Shown: in pieces, positions 32,474 through 47,000 of the stretch
Position numbering within the stretch: the stretch's first letter is position 1
Layout of the letters: every line of letters begins with the position of its first letter
DNA from: Diadema setosum
Taxonomy: Eukaryota > Echinodermata > Echinoidea > Diadematoida > Diadematidae
Direction: 5' to 3'
Length of the DNA stretch: 64,000 nucleotides
NCBI RefSeq assembly: GCF_964275005.1
Contig: NC_092701.1
Coordinates: 34,848,520-34,912,519 of the forward strand
The notes under the pieces: model-generated
The model's database searches: none
What the model was told of the DNA's origin: nothing
The model's input: the letters and a program-made list of their open reading frames with translations, nothing else
Made by a program: the position numbers and the translations under genes

Positions 32474-33865
32474 GAGGATGAGAGCGAGACCTGTGTGTTC
32501 TGTTCTCCTTCTCCCAACTTCCCATGATCCAAAGATGAACTTTGATGAGATCTACAAACATATGTCTCATCACAGACTAGCACACAGATGGGCCAACATC
32601 CTGTACATTTGTGATGGAATATGTTGGACTTTTTTTTCCTTTTTTTTTTACAGTTCCTTTTTATACAAGCTCATATGAAACATGTTATGTGTATGTTGCT
32701 TTGAGTTTTCTTAGGCATTTAATACATGGACCAGTATCCCCTGAGTAATAGAATTTGTTGGCAACTCTCTATCTAATTTTGATTAAATTTCGGCATGAAA
32801 TCTGAAGTATTCAGATTATTTTAGCTGTACACAATGCAGTCTTTACCCTGTGAATTTGCCTTATTGAGAAATATTTGACAGCAATTAAGTAACACACACT
32901 GGCTTTGAGTGGCTTTTCTTTCTGAGCCTAGCCCTCATCCAACTTTCTGTGGAAGTTATCAAACAATTGTTTTATCTTTCTGGACTTGTCTTACATATGC
33001 CATCGTTCCTCATTGCCCCTTACATACTGCAGTGCATTGGATAAAAAAAAAAAGTATTGAGGTAGATATATCTCTTTGAAATAAAATGGTGTATACTATT
33101 GTCCTATTAAGAAAACAAACAAAAAACTTATTTGGACGTGATATTGCCTGTTTTTAAGGGGTGCAAGTATTCATTTAAAGCATTGTAGCTTTGTTGAAAG
33201 TATTACATAATGGGCTGTTCCCCACGCTTGATGCCCCGTGTGAGTGATACTTAGAATACAATGCAGCTTCACAGATGACAAAATTTGCAGAAATCCACAT
33301 GATACACACAGCACTCTCATGACTCGGCACATTCTGTACATTGCACCCTTTATCTAAACTGCTCTCTAGTAAACGAAACATCCCGGTTCATATTTTATGC
33401 ATACAGTCCTCTGTGTACCGATGAGAAACAAACAAAGAAACAACAATTCTTTGTAATGCCTTGGTTTGGTTCATCACCCATTCATAAAGAATGGCTTGTG
33501 GATAAAAGACATGGCATGCCCCTGACCCTGTAATGTACAGATGATTAATTTTTGTGTACGTACAAGTTATGGTTTGCCATGAAGTGACAGCGGAGGGAAC
33601 TGTTTGCCCGATGTATTTTGCAAGTTTTAATTGTATCAAACCTTTGTCAAATGTCTATCTTTGTCTGTGAAACAATTGTAAATATCATTGGTGTACAAAA
33701 TGTATGTGTTTCTTCAAATGGTATTCCCATTTCCATAGTTATGTGTTTCATGGACTGGTCAATGTTATGTTGTCTTCAGTGACAAATTATTATTTTCCTT
33801 GGAAGATACAGGAAAAATATTTGTACAAATCTGTAAATGTAATAAAGTTAATACTTCATGAAATC
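32474..33865 (+). other. AK8: AK8 3' untranslated region
   Basis: About 1.4 kb without coding signal ending shortly after an AATAAA at 33841-33846. An earlier AATAAA at 33080-33085 could give a shorter transcript. The end is inferred from the signal only. Confidence 0.55.
33841..33846 (+). terminator. AK8: Poly(A) signal of AK8 (AATAAA)
   Basis: Canonical hexamer 1.37 kb after the AK8 stop, the last before the sequence changes to repeats. Confidence 0.5.
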
Positions 33866-34118
33866 TGCTTATGGTGATAATCTCAGTGACGTATGTTGGT
33901 AATGGAGACTGTGTGTATGTAGCCGGGATTCTCTCCAACATCTTGACATTTTTTTTATTTTTACCAAACAGATCAGGTGCTTTGTAAGTAATTTGAGTGA
34001 CCTACATGTATGACAATTATGATACACATCAGCACTGAACGGGTGAATGAATGATGATATCGATAGATAAGTGAATATGTGATATAGATATATAAGTATA
34101 TAGATTAGATAGATGTAT

Positions 34119-34460
34119 AAATTAGAAACCACTTTATGAAATGTTAAAAAAGCATACGATTCTAAGAGGAATTCAAATTTTCTTTGATGAAAATTAGTTT
34201 TGAAATGGCTGAGATATCCAAAAACAAAGTGAAACAAAGCGGTCCTAATAAAAGGTTGGTCCCACCTTTTATTAGGTTTGCTCTATTTGGGATGTCTTGG
34301 CCATTTCAAAACCAATTTTTATCAAATAAACTTTGAATTACTTTGATAATCATATGCTCTTTCAGATTTCATAGCAAGTTTCCCATTATCTCAAAAATGA
34401 TCATTAAAAAAATTGGAAACCTGAAGCCCCATGTCAACCAAAACTATACCATCCCTTTAA
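34119..34460. mobile_element. Foldback, family F, copy 3
   Basis: Shares GAAATGGCTGAGATATCC, the AAAGGTTGGTCCCACCTTTT centre and the ACCATCCCTTTAA end with the copies at 14993 and 15850. Left end appears truncated beside a GATA-rich stretch. Lies just downstream of the AK8 3' UTR. Confidence 0.55.
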
Positions 34461-36732
34461 GCTGCAATCTCACTTTAGAACAAAGTCATTAACACTCTTC
34501 TTGTGTAACTAAAAGAGTGTTTTATGCACTCACAGCGATACATACAAAATATGCACACACCAAAAAAGCCCGGTAAGATTCCATCTAATTATGGAATACC
34601 TACTCCTACATCATCACATACTACAAGCCATCATCAGTGCAAATAAAACGTTCGTGGTGATACCTCACTTGTTGATTAAGGAGGAACATTTTGAGGTTAT
34701 GGATGAAAACATCCCGTATTTTCCTATCATTAACTCTATTATTTTTAAGTAGCTGTAATCGCATATATCTCAAATCGACGCAAGTGGAGTTTACCTTTTT
34801 TTTTTTTTTTGGATCAAACTCTTCATATTTCCACCCTTTTCATGATCTGGGGTTTTTGTCAGTTCTTAAAATTATCAACAGTGTCGGAGAGGTCCGAGAC
34901 AGGCTGGGGAATCGGACCTGTTTAGGTGATAGCGCCATCTCACCTACCGTCACCGCAGCCACACCTACAACCATCATCACCATCTACAGAACTCTGTTGA
35001 CTACTTGTCCGTGATAGTGATGCCCCGCTGTCTTCACGTTTTCATGTGGGATGTAGCTATTATCACGCACAATTGTTTGTTAAGCTGTTTTTCTGTTCTT
35101 GCTGGCTCGCATGGAAACCAGTGACGCCTTTCTCAGTGACTTTCACAGCTCGTGAAATGGGAAGATTGATCGCAACTCTATTTCAGTGAAATTTGGAGTC
35201 TATTTCTGTTGTTGTGTAGATAGGCCTATTTAAGCAGGAACCAAGTTTACAGAGCGCAGCTCGATCATCTGCGAGCCAGAATTCTTGTTTTATCACCAAG
35301 ATATAAAGCATGTTTTTACTGTCAGACACAGGGGAAACGAGAGAGAGGGAGAGAGGGAGGGAGATGGGGAAAGGTATTGAAATACAAGGTTGCAAATATC
35401 TTGACGAAATAGCAATTTCATTTACATTTACATATGGACAAGATGATGATGATGTGATTGAATCCCAAATCTTGCATTCATCATTCTGCAAACAACACCT
35501 TACTAAAAATTCCTTTTCATTCGAAGTGATTTAATGAATTGATATTGGTAACTCGTCTTTAAAGATCTAGGTAAAGCTACCAAGTTATGAAAATAATTTA
35601 TGCAATGATATTTCCCAATATATATATATGAAAAATCGTTTTGAATTAGTGAAATGATGGCACCATCGCCTTGTTTAATGTGGTCATCGCAAAAAAAAAA
35701 AACACACACACACACACCAAAACAAACATGTCAAACTACCAAATTCCATGATTTTCTCAACTTCTCTGATCTGCATAAATGATTGACTATTTATCGCTTG
35801 ATCTCACCCCCATTAGAAACATATCAGAGTACAATGATAATTCATGCCAAGACATACACAGTTTACACAGACATACGCAGTTTATCATATTCGCCGAAAC
35901 CACACAATGCCCCCACCTCCACACACACATACTCACACCTACTCACATTGATACAAATGTACATAGTACATAAGCTACAATATGTACATATTCGTATACA
36001 CACAATCATACCAATTCCTTACCCAAACAACTACACAGCTCTGCACGCACCCTGACTCACCTAGGCTATATGCACAAATGCTTTTTATACTAGTTTTTTC
36101 CCCATAATAAATCTTATTACAAATTTGATATGCAATGGCAAATTACCCATGTATGATGTATTCCTTTCAGAGGACACCATCAAAGTAAAACTCAAGTCGC
36201 CTAAGATGGCGATCTCCTAAATTTCTCTGTAATAATTGATTTGATTGTTAATGTCAATTGGTACATTTTTGCATATTGTGAGATTTTCATACGCAATATC
36301 TAGTTATCATTCTTGGCAGAATTCACTGTAATGTAATACTTAATCTGTGAAAAATTCAGAAATCGATAAATCAAATTAAATCAAATCAAGTCTTGCTCTT
36401 TCTTTTTATCAAACGGAGGCCGAACAATGAGGACATCTAATCTGCTTGCTGTAGTTAAAGGTAAATAAGACTTGCGAGAAAGATATGAATTGACTACGAA
36501 AATAATGATTCATTTAGGGGCTGGGGTATAGTTTCGTTATCCCTGAACAAGGACCGCCAACAAGCTGTCAGAAAGTTGTCAGAATGATGGATTTCGCCTA
36601 TAATTACAAACAAATACACCCCGCCGATACACAAAAGAAAATAGAGTGTAATAAAAACAAGCATTAGTCATTTAGTTGAAGTCTTAGTTTTTTAATTGCT
36701 TTTCAAATGGATTGACAGATATCTAAAGATAC

Positions 36733-36733
36733 G

Positions 36734-36804
<71 letters not shown>
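36733..36804. repeat. TA dinucleotide microsatellite
   Basis: About 35 TA units with one G interruption; produces a poly-Ile/Tyr artefact frame. Confidence 0.9.
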
Positions 36805-36807
<3 letters not shown>

Positions 36808-39800
36808 TCAATAGATAATAGTATGTAGCTATATATTATAGATAACATGAAGTGCTTTTGTGATAATGTATACGTGCTTCTTTCTTTATTACACAATGTA
36901 GCATCTGCGCAATTCATGTTGATATGTCAGAAATGAACAATGTCACGTGATTTATACCTTTGTTTAGTTTGTGATGCATCGTCAGGTCTACCAATGGCAT
37001 GATTAACATTGTAAAATGAAACTCACTGTATATATATATTTTTTTTGGTAATATTTGTTTTGTCATACAGTGTAACGCCATATTGCAATAGGCATGTTAG
37101 GGGAAATAAAGAGTGTGACGTCCTAAATGCTCGCTGAAAAATAAGGGAGGATATACTGTCGTTTACTGTAATGTGGATCACATAATATTCAAATATGCAT
37201 ACCCACCCGCCCCCCCCCCCCCGCGCCCGTCAGGACTATAGTGATGGAGGCCTAGTGTTACAAAAGCCTTTAATTTATTCTGTACAGCTAAGTGCAAATC
37301 AATCACCATCTTCAAATTACGCTGGATCATTCTGTTTGCCCGCTCCAGATATCATCGAGACGTTTATTTGGTGTGTAAAAAGGTATTTAACCTTTCCCGC
37401 CAAAGATGATATCAATTTCAACGTCATTCCCAGCTTTCATTGTTTGCCATCATCGAGTCAGCACTACTGGCGCGGAAATTGCCAGCTCTGCCAAAATGAA
37501 CGGAAAGCCAAATGCAAGTGGAGTTACCATGACAAACGAATCTTTACTTTTACTAGCTGATAATTCGGTTTAAAAAAAAAAAGAATGAAAGCAAATCAAA
37601 GCTGCAAAATGAAGAGTGAAGATCATTTGGCTAGGCGTCTTTATATCCTTGCGCCTATAAAGGGTACTGGAATTTATACTTAGAAATACGATGCCAAAAT
37701 TACTGTCTTGACTCGTAGGTAACTATAGAACATTAATGGTCATATAACAGCAATTATGATACTGGCGATAATGATGACAATAATAAAGATAACATTTTTA
37801 TTATGATTATTTTCATTTGTTATTATCATTATTCTCATACTACACGATAGTAACACGATAGTCACTTTGCTCGTATACATTTATGTATCTATATATATAT
37901 ATATTAGGCCTAGGTCATATACATACATTATCACCATTAAATAAATGTCAAGCCATAGGGTGACATTTTTGTTCAGCTTTTCTTTTTTCTTTTTTTTTTC
38001 TGAACACATTCGGATTGATGTTTAGGTATACTAGTAATATCCTGATGAGTTACGTCATAATGCCAATATTCCGATACTCTACGGACTAAAAACAAGCCCG
38101 CACTAGGAGTACCCTGAACATGCTCGTGCCAGTCATGCCAGTAGGCATTCATTGCTGGCTGTCTCTTGACAAGTTTACGCGAGGTGTTTGCCACGTGCAT
38201 ACAATCAATCAAAATTGATTTTTGCATTACACATGGACTTGTATTAAACTCATACCTTTGTGAATTCTCGTCCTTGTGGTGCATTACTTTGACCGAGACC
38301 GATCGAGTGATAAAAGCCGAGAGCGAATACTAGTATATGCCTTTTTTCATGCGTTTGTTTGTTTGATTTTATTTTCTTTAACATAATTTCACTCGTAAAT
38401 CAAATTTCTTTTCTGTAATATAATAGGAAACGCTGTGCATATGAAATCAATTTTGTGCAGAGAGAGAAACATACTATGATGTAGACCCATTCTTACCGAG
38501 AGTCAAATGATAATTGTTTCGGATGTTACTGAACATCTTTTTGATATTTTGTAATTCATTTTTTTTTTTCAGATTGCACGTTATACCGTTGTGAAGCGGA
38601 TGAAGAAGTTTATATAAGTGCCATTAGAGGGAGCTCTCGACGCCATGTTCGAGCTGTTCTTCAAACAAATGCAAGTTGTCTCTATTTCTTGAACTTACCC
38701 ATTAAATTTGGGATAGTGGGAATGTCTTTGATTTATATGAATGTCCTTTGATGATGATCGAGATAGCAAATCAAGCTTAAAGATTGAAAAATCCATTCGG
38801 CTTTCTGGGTGGTGGTCGCAACGTTCTTCATTGACCAATATTTTGATATCCAAAAAGTAACGATTCAAAATATAACGAAAATCATTTTTTTTTTTTTTAG
38901 GGGAGGGGGAGAAGAGGGGGAGGTGTAATATGTTTTGCTCAATACTAGGAAGCCACGATATGTTAAGACCGATATCTAAAGATACAAAATACCACCAATA
39001 ACATTCGACACTTCTTATCCCTGGATTTCAAGCACGCAAATCGAATTTCAGCACTATCTCAAACTCTATGTTTAAGGAGAGTGTATGCTAGTCCATTAGC
39101 TTTATATACTCTTGAAAAGTTCACTTGAGTATCCTTTTTCATTGAATCCATCGAAATCCCCCCCCCCCCCACCGATCGTCAGATTCTTTAGCTTTCTAGG
39201 AAACGGTGTACTTGGGCGAAGCGCGGAAATGCATACGTCAATATTAGCAGGGCTTGGAGTAGCTGGCCCATGTACACACAGATCGAGGATGTGTGCGTCC
39301 AAAAAAAAAAAAAAAAACAATAAATGGTTTTACGTTTGCCCCACTCGTATCGTTTTCGCTTTCTATTTTTTAATGTGTTAAATCAATAAAATATGTCTCG
39401 GGAGTCCTAAAACACTGATTTCAACACGGGGATGGATAACAAGTGGACCCCCCCCCCCACACACACACACACATACGTAACCAATACATGCACACTTACT
39501 AGCAACAGGTACTTGTGGCAGACTCTGATGTACAATTCATTTTACTCACGTGACAGCCAAGAAATATGTGACTCAACAAATTTTCTACTTCTTTATTTCT
39601 CTTACTGTTATTTTATCCTGCTGGACATTTGGAGAGCAGAACGATACTAATCTTGATACACTGCAGCACGAATTGTGCCAAGAAACATTTTGAAGCGAAA
39701 TTACATTCCACTAATATCTAAATCAATTTACAAGCGAAACGTCTGCAGTAAGGGACTGTTAATATCAGTTGCTCTTCTTTTCTTCATTTTCAGTTTTCTG

Positions 39801-39817
39801 TTAATACTCTACCCTTA

Positions 39818-39856
<39 letters not shown>

Positions 39857-39979
39857 TGTGCACATGACATTGTGTGAAATACCAAGTTGTGGCTGATATG
39901 TGACTTTTTTTACCACTTTTTCTAATGTCACACATTCCGTTTAGAGATGCATGCGAGGTTTTCGTGTTCGTCATAAACG

Positions 39980-41119
39980 TCAGTGTCCATCATTAGGGCT
40001 ATCATCTGAGATTGTAGAAGGTGCCGTTGAAGATTTCTTGGCTATCGAATCGATAGCATCTTTTTTTTCCTCCTGGTGGCGGGAAAATGTTTCACATAGC
40101 GCCTGACGATACTTAGCATTGGTGGCGCCGTAAATATAGGCGTTGCTGGCAGAATTTATGTACATCAGTGTCTGGAAAACGGGCCAGTAGGCCGAAAACT
40201 CGCTGTGTAATGAATAGTAAGCATCCGCTCCCAACGTTCCCATGATCGCAAAAACAAGAGTTACCACGTGGTATGGAGTGTGGAGCAGCAGGAACATCAC
40301 GCCGCTTACGACGAGCATGCGTGTTACGGTGTTGCGATCTTTCGTGTAGCGACATCGATCGTTGTGTAACGATAGATCGGTCTTGATGCGATCTGTAAGA
40401 CTCCTTATGATATTCGTGTAGAGGACGGAGTTGAGGAACAAGGCAATGAAAAATGGAATCAGTTCCAGTGCATTTCCAAGGACTAGGAAAAAGGGCCATG
40501 GAGTCCCACAAATGCCAGAAAGCGTTGGAAAATCGTCGTAACTGGGGTCGTCTGGGTAGATCAGGCACGTGTATTGCATGATACAACGACCGGGGACTAG
40601 TACCCCTGCTAGGACAACACTGACTGTCCAATTCAAGAAGACAATGCGACGCGTTCTTCTCCATGTTGTAATCTTGAGATGCCAGAACGGCTTGCAGATG
40701 GCGTAGTATCGTTCGATCGTCACTGCCGTAATGAGCAATATGGACGCGTTGTAGGCGAGGTCTATGACAAAAGAGATCGTTGGACACCCTATAGGACCTT
40801 TAGGCGTATGGTCGTTGGCCAACGGTGATACCTGAAAACGCCAGAGCTTCTCGCCTACACCGACTGTCAGGTAGATTAAGTCTGCCACGGCGAGGTTGAC
40901 AAGGTAAAAGTTTGTGATCGTCCGTATGGACTGGACACGCGCCACGATGATGAGAAAGAGAATGTTACCGAAAAGGCCGATGGCCAGCACGCAAGGGAGC
41001 ACATAGGCTTTGATGACAACTTCAACTTCGTTTGGAAGGAACTCCTCTTCATCAACTAGTGTGAGATTGCGCACACCTTCACAAACTTGGTTGTCGTTGT
41101 CGAAGAGTGAGTAATTCAT
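39980..41119 (-). CDS. Class A (rhodopsin-type) G protein-coupled receptor, peptide-receptor-like, paralogue 1
   Basis: 379 residues in one exon; seven-helix plasma-membrane receptor. N-glycosylation sites at Asn2 and Asn18. Helix 1 at 35-61 (GNILFLI), helix 2 with Asp80 (NLAVAD). Cys112 at the top of helix 3 pairs with a loop 2 Cys (185 or 204). ERY at 136-138 replaces DRY, and Trp164 marks helix 4. Basic third loop, helix 6 with TPYHVV. Helix 7 reads NSASNAYIY, so the Pro of NPxxY is Ala. The sequence most resembles thyrotropin-releasing hormone / neuromedin U / ghrelin-type receptors; ligand unknown. The ATG at 41119 has A at -3 and is preceded by cattcag, a likely acceptor of a 5' UTR intron. 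Tandem with the receptor at 47112. Confidence 0.88.
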   Translation of the reverse strand: MNYSLFDNDNQVCEGVRNLTLVDEEEFLPNEVEVVIKAYVLPCVLAIGLFGNILFLIIVARVQSIRTITNFYLVNLAVADLIYLTVGVGEKLWRFQVSPLANDHTPKGPIGCPTISFVIDLAYNASILLITAVTIERYYAICKPFWHLKITTWRRTRRIVFLNWTVSVVLAGVLVPGRCIMQYTCLIYPDDPSYDDFPTLSGICGTPWPFFLVLGNALELIPFFIALFLNSVLYTNIIRSLTDRIKTDLSLHNDRCRYTKDRNTVTRMLVVSGVMFLLLHTPYHVVTLVFAIMGTLGADAYYSLHSEFSAYWPVFQTLMYINSASNAYIYGATNAKYRQALCETFSRHQEEKKDAIDSIAKKSSTAPSTISDDSPNDGH

Positions 41120-42683
41120 GCTGGAAATCTGAATGATGACTTACGCTCCGTGTGCAACTGGATTAAGATTCAGTCGATAGCAGTTTGTATTCTTAAAGAA
41201 TTTCGCTGGCACTTCTTGTCCCACCCTATACAAATCCAACTCAGGGACATTTTCCTGATGGACTATATACAATCTACCCCAATTTTATAAAATTGAATAC
41301 TTGCCCTGGATCAGTATGATGATGCGGCATATATATATTGGTTGCTGTTATCTTGTCTTCGTTTCCTGTTATTGTTGTCTCATCCTGCTTAAAATAAAGG
41401 CCAGATTGTTTCAAGCAGTCCTCGTAGTTCCCGCTCACGACGCAGAAGATTTTTTCGATGGCTAGATTATCTGGTAGCTCATTTTTTTTTATTTTTTTTT
41501 TTTTTGCAAAGGAGTCAATCAAACCTCAATGACTCTTAAAGAATGTGGTGAGCTGAAGAGGACTCTTTGGATTCCTCGTCTATTTGAAATATCAAAAATC
41601 AATCTAGCATTCCTTGTTCGAATATGATGACAAAGCAGTTGCTTGTGTAGTTGATTCGGGTCCACTTTCGTTGCATCCTTCTCCTTGCCAACTTAGCACA
41701 GCGTGTTTGGGAGCCGCTCTTGAAAGTTCGACTGAGCTATCGATCTGTGATGCAGTTGTTGTTAGAAGACGACACTACATCAGAATTATGAAGTCAAGAT
41801 AGTGTGTAGATGTCCGAGCTTTTAAAAGAGAAACATTTCCCTCTTTTCAGCGTCAGACGACACTTGCTTAAAAGAGCTCATGTCTGTCTATAGATTTGTC
41901 CCTTTTGTCAGTATCAAAAATACTTTAGCACAAATATCATCGAGCATTATTATGATTGCGAGCGACTTTCGATGGTGTACAATTTTCATTTACTACCTTG
42001 CCCTGGTGAAGTGTTTGCGCGACGATGACTTTACTTCCTGTCGTTGATGTTAGGTCCTTATACTCTTTGTTGGCTCAGGCGCTCTGAACAAATGACGTGT
42101 CGCTTCAGCTCCACGAGTGACGAAACCTGTCCTCTTGACAGACGATCAAGCTTTAATGTTCCATTGGCTCAACTGTCGATCAAACTCTAATGTTCTGTTG
42201 AGTGTTTAGCAAACAAGCCCGTGCTTCACTTTTTTAATGAGCCGGAAAAGCGGAGTGAATGATGTATACTAATATACACACACACATGGGCGTTCCATTG
42301 CAACGTTGCAAAATCTGACACTTTTCTGGTTCTGATTTTACCGCGATCACGATCTATACCTTAACTGTCACACCGCTCCGAAATAGATGTTCAAATGAGC
42401 TGTCTTTCCCAGCTGCTGAGACGTTATGGACGTGGACAGATCGGCTCAGTTCTTTTGCGAGTTAATTGGATTGCATCATCTGATATGCCCGGTTAACTAT
42501 TTGATGCGGACTGGTCTTCCTGGGCACAGCGATCAGACCATGCGATCGGTTCATTATTAATATTAGACGGGTGCGCAAACAATACGCTCCCGTGACCAGG
42601 AATAGAGCATTGATCATCATGTTGGGAATGTACACAAATTTTGCTTCGCCAATTTCAACGGACTGACGCCATACCAGCATGAC

Positions 42684-42831
42684 CAGTGGCGGATCCAGAG
42701 GACGGCGTACCGGGCGCACGCCCCTCTTTATTTTTGGCTTAAACAAAAGAAATAAAAAGAAAAAGGGGGTGCGTGCACCCCTTTAATTTGCAAAGCTGCC
42801 TCCACTTAGAGAATTCCTGGATCCACCCCTG
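42684..42831. mobile_element. hAT-like MITE
   Basis: 148 bp with inverted ends CAGTGGCGGATCCAG and CTGGATCCACCCCTG; the CAGNGGCGGATCCAG start is common in hAT-derived MITEs. Flanks share ATGAC-like sequence, at best a decayed duplication. Confidence 0.6.
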
Positions 42832-43310
42832 ATGACGACATGACATTCTCCGATGAAGGAGTGTAATTATTATGTGTATTTGATCGGGATGGGGCAGCGA
42901 TGATTTGCACAATGCGTTAAGGGGGGTGGGGTGGGAAGACGGGGGAGAGGGGACAGGAGCAAGAACGCAGCGAATCAATAATTCACAGTGAAATGAACTT
43001 TGCTATCATCTATAATCCTGCGGTGCATGGCCACCCTCTCCTCTGAACAGTATGAAATCTGTTGCCAGCGACTTTTTTTCCCCTGGAGTGTATTTGCTCA
43101 TGTGTTACATCGGCGTTGATTGGTACGATGAGATGTGAAGCATGCACATACAATGCACTCACAAAACACTTATATATTTTCATATTCTTAACTTTTATTA
43201 TAGCGGCGGCCTATTTGACATTGTGATGCACGAAATAGAACTATTGTTCTTCAAGAAATCCAGTGTGTCTGATCATTTATTTCCATATTCAATATGACAC
43301 AAACATAATG

Positions 43311-43358
43311 AAATACATACAAATACACATACACAGACACATACAAACACATATACAC

Positions 43359-43404
<46 letters not shown>

Positions 43405-43410
43405 ATACAC
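43311..43410. repeat. AC dinucleotide microsatellite
   Basis: Imperfect CACATA and CA units on the plus strand. Confidence 0.88.
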
Positions 43411-43990
43411 GTATATACAAACAGGAGAGAAAAAATATGAATAGAAAAGCTCATGACCATTTCCCTCCCATCAATTTCGTCCTAAAAATGGGGGAGGGGG
43501 ACGGGTAACGTCCTGAATATTGGAGAGTTGGGGGGGGGGGGCGGGTAAAGGAGGGGGGGGGGGGTATCTTGCTTGCCCGACGGAAGAATTGACGAATTTA
43601 TCCCTGGGTCATTTCCAATGCTTTTATGAAATCCTATAGTGAACAGTCCAATACAAAACTACCAAAGATCCCTTTGATATGCACGCACTCGAGTAAACTC
43701 TAACACTAACCCTTGCATACAAATGTCTTTCTGCTGTATTTAAAGTACAAATCCACGTAATGTTTAATTCGACTTTGAAGTACATGCATATTGTAAAACC
43801 TATCAAACAAGAAGAACGAGTTTCACTACAATCGCATACAGTATATTGTGTTATGAAATTTTAAAGGTTCGTACGGTCTGACTATGTGGAAACAATGCTT
43901 TCGGTTATAATAATTAATCACAAGGCAGCTTATTCTTTACTTATTAAACAAAGAATTAAAGTGCACCTTAAAACACACGGTTGTGTTGCA

Positions 43991-44032
43991 CTTTCATTTC
44001 ATTTCATTTCATTTCATTTCATTTCATTTCAT
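43991..44032. repeat. ATTTC pentanucleotide array
   Basis: Eight TTTCA units followed by an AT-rich stretch; may be the tail of a degraded retroelement, not established. Confidence 0.8.
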
Positions 44033-47000
44033 TATATTTATTTTCATTCTTTTATTCCAGCTAAACATAACACAGAATAACACAGAAAAAAAAAACAACT
44101 TTACAATGGGGCGTTGTCTGCCTCACTCCCGAGTTTGTTCTGATGAGCGCTAAAGTCCTCTCAGACTATTTACAATAACTTGCTCCTATCTCGGACTTTT
44201 TTCAGTTGACATGCATCAATCAGCAAGTAAGGAGCATTACAGGAACTGCCCCTGATCAAAGCCACATGCATAAAAAACAACAAAAACAACGGCTTCAAGC
44301 AACAACCCAAACTTCTGCTTCAGCAAATATTATAGTTGTGCATATTTTTTTTTCTCTGAAATTGTCGGTGTGAAGAGATGATACAGGTTCTTGGTATAGA
44401 AATAAGACTTCAGCATAAAATGTCGCTTTCTTATTTCATTGACATGAGACAGGTGAAATGACCATCTTCGCATTGTTAATGTATATGCCATTTTTAACTC
44501 TCCCTTAACTCTAAATGTTTCCTCGTCATGAAAATTTCAGTTTGATTATTCTCACTTGAGAGCTAGACGTGTCCTCCGGTCAACTTTAAGCATAATGACA
44601 AATATCTCATTTTTCAGCGCTTATATTCAGTTCAAAGTTTGTTCATGTGTCACGCTTTGTGACATACTCATTTGTAAGCAACAAAGTGTCACATCCACTC
44701 TGGATCCCACGCAATATTTGTTATTAATCTTTCAGCGCTTCAAGACAAAAGTCAAGTGGCATACTTTCATCAGAGAGACTAACCTCGAGCTTAAGGCATT
44801 TTCGCGATAAGAATAGTGTATATACCACGTCAATGTTCAGGTTTCAGAGTTGAAGGAACTTTTAGCGTCGTGCCCTGATGGAATAGCATGCTTTCTTCTC
44901 TCAGTGACACGGGTTTGATGCATGTGGCGTTGCTCACTGGTGGTTATTAATTACCAAGCCAGGTTTGAATGTTTGTGTCAATGTTAATTTTTTAAAGATT
45001 GTCGAGAGAGGAGCTGCACTAAGTAATTATTTGTGTAGCTAATCCAGGTTTGAGTTGTGGTCAAATGGAAGGGCGAACCCCCTACCTCGTCTTTTGTATT
45101 ACATTTGTTGCCGTACAGATTAATGAAACGTCAACGAAATGATACGAAATAAATATTTGAAGTCCTTTTGTCGCAATCTTATACATGTGCTTCCGGGGAT
45201 GATCTCATAAAATATGTGCCTCGACTTAGTATGACCAGGCATGCTTATTTAAAATGAGCTAATATGAGCTTTGTTCAAACAATTGAGACACAACATTGAA
45301 CGGACATTGTCCAAACTTGGTTCCCTATCTCATGGAAGATCTGGCGCCACTGCTAACTTGAATGGTAACTGAAATACAATGTCGACCAGTGGAACCCCTT
45401 TCCCAACTTCCTAACTCAGTCACCCCCTTAGAGTAACTATACCTACCTCACAGCGGCATTGACATTATGTACAAACATGTTACCATTGGTATAAACGAAG
45501 TTTAACAACACTGCCTCAATCTTAGTCAATTCAATTCACTGCAATTCAAATGAATCTATTAGGAATTTTCTGCATTGAATATATGTTACAAATGAAGTAC
45601 AGTCATTTCTTAAAATATACAGTAAAATAAAACATACATCCGAACATAATTAAGATATACGTGTACAGATTAAAGAATAGAATAAGAGAACACATCAAGG
45701 ACCACTCGGGATGTAGCGAATCAAGGTTAATGATCTGACTGAATTATGACACATGTATTGGGAGTGTGAATGCAGAAGACTGTCGTCGAATAAGCATATA
45801 GCTTGAAGATACGACAGCCTGCTGAAATAATAGTCGCGGGCTGAAATAAGGATAAGTGCATTTTGTACCTTTATCTCCACTCCCCTGCGTCTGTAGCGGT
45901 TGAAGATCTTTCGGCAAAAAGATGCCACGTCTCAAGGGGGGGGGGGGGCATGGTAAATACACCTTTCAGAATGAAGATTTTTATACTATGACTAATTTAC
46001 CTTACACAGCTCTGGATTGCCATTGAATGATCCAGCTTAAACCACCATACCATGTCCATGATTATAGTGACAGAGTCTGATGCACTTGCGCAATATTATC
46101 ATTCACACATCACTTGATTATGTCATATTTGTATTTCGACAGCAAATATAATTTGGCTGCACTCCCGAGAAAATGATTATTGTTTCGAAATAATGCATTG
46201 AGAGATATCTTAATCCTTCCCGATGGCACTATTCGATATAATGGGGGAAAATGAAAAGATGAAGATGCTCTCTAATACAGACTTCAACACAACTTTATTC
46301 AGCATTGTTCAGAACAATTTTTTCAATCTCTATACACACAGAATTCTCTTTTCCAAATAGACTGCAAAGCGAGAGTGATGATAGATTTACAAATATTACA
46401 CCACTTAAAATAAAGCTGTGGTAAAGAGTTCCACAATCAGTCAATATTTTTGCATATTCTCCTATATCTCTGAACATGCACAGAAGATAAAACTTCTGAT
46501 ATGACTTCATTTCGTTTTGACAAACGGTTTTCTCAAACGAGCTTTCTGCTGTCTCAGTAATTTCTGAGAGCATTAGACACGAGTGTCTCTTCAACATGTT
46601 CAATTTACTTTATGTCTATTCATGTTCGAAGCAAAAATATTTGGACGGCGCGCAAAATCCACAAAAATATCGGCGGCGTTCATGTTTCGATTTTCAAGAA
46701 AGCATTTCGAGCACTCGTCTACATTTTTTTTTATTGTTCTTCATTCCACATTTTGGTCGGCGGTACTGTTTGCAGTTCGCAATAAGAGAGCTCTTGATAT
46801 GGAATCGGTAATATTCATTTGTCAGGCCCTGTTATTTGCTCATAATGTAGAGAAAACCACTTGTAAAGATCCGCACTTAGTCTTGTCTCATGTCAAGCCA
46901 CGGTGTGTGCAGCACTCCCTCGTATTAGCAGCTGAGAATTAAAGGTGTATGGCCGACTCGACATCTTTTAGGTTATCTGCCTTAGGGGAATTTCCATGAC

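Larger units (their letters stand above)
33866..39979. other. Intergenic region between AK8 and the first GPCR
   Basis: 6.1 kb with no convincing exon. Holds a family F foldback (34119-34460), a long TA tract (36733-36804), C-runs at 37210 and 39160, and a CA tract (39822-39850). A Thr/Pro-rich frame at 34690-35014 was considered and left out. Confidence 0.55.

Noticed and set aside
34690-35014. Plus-strand frame ending in a Thr/Pro-rich segment
   Set aside because: Interrupted by a poly-T run and without recognisable domain or partner exon.
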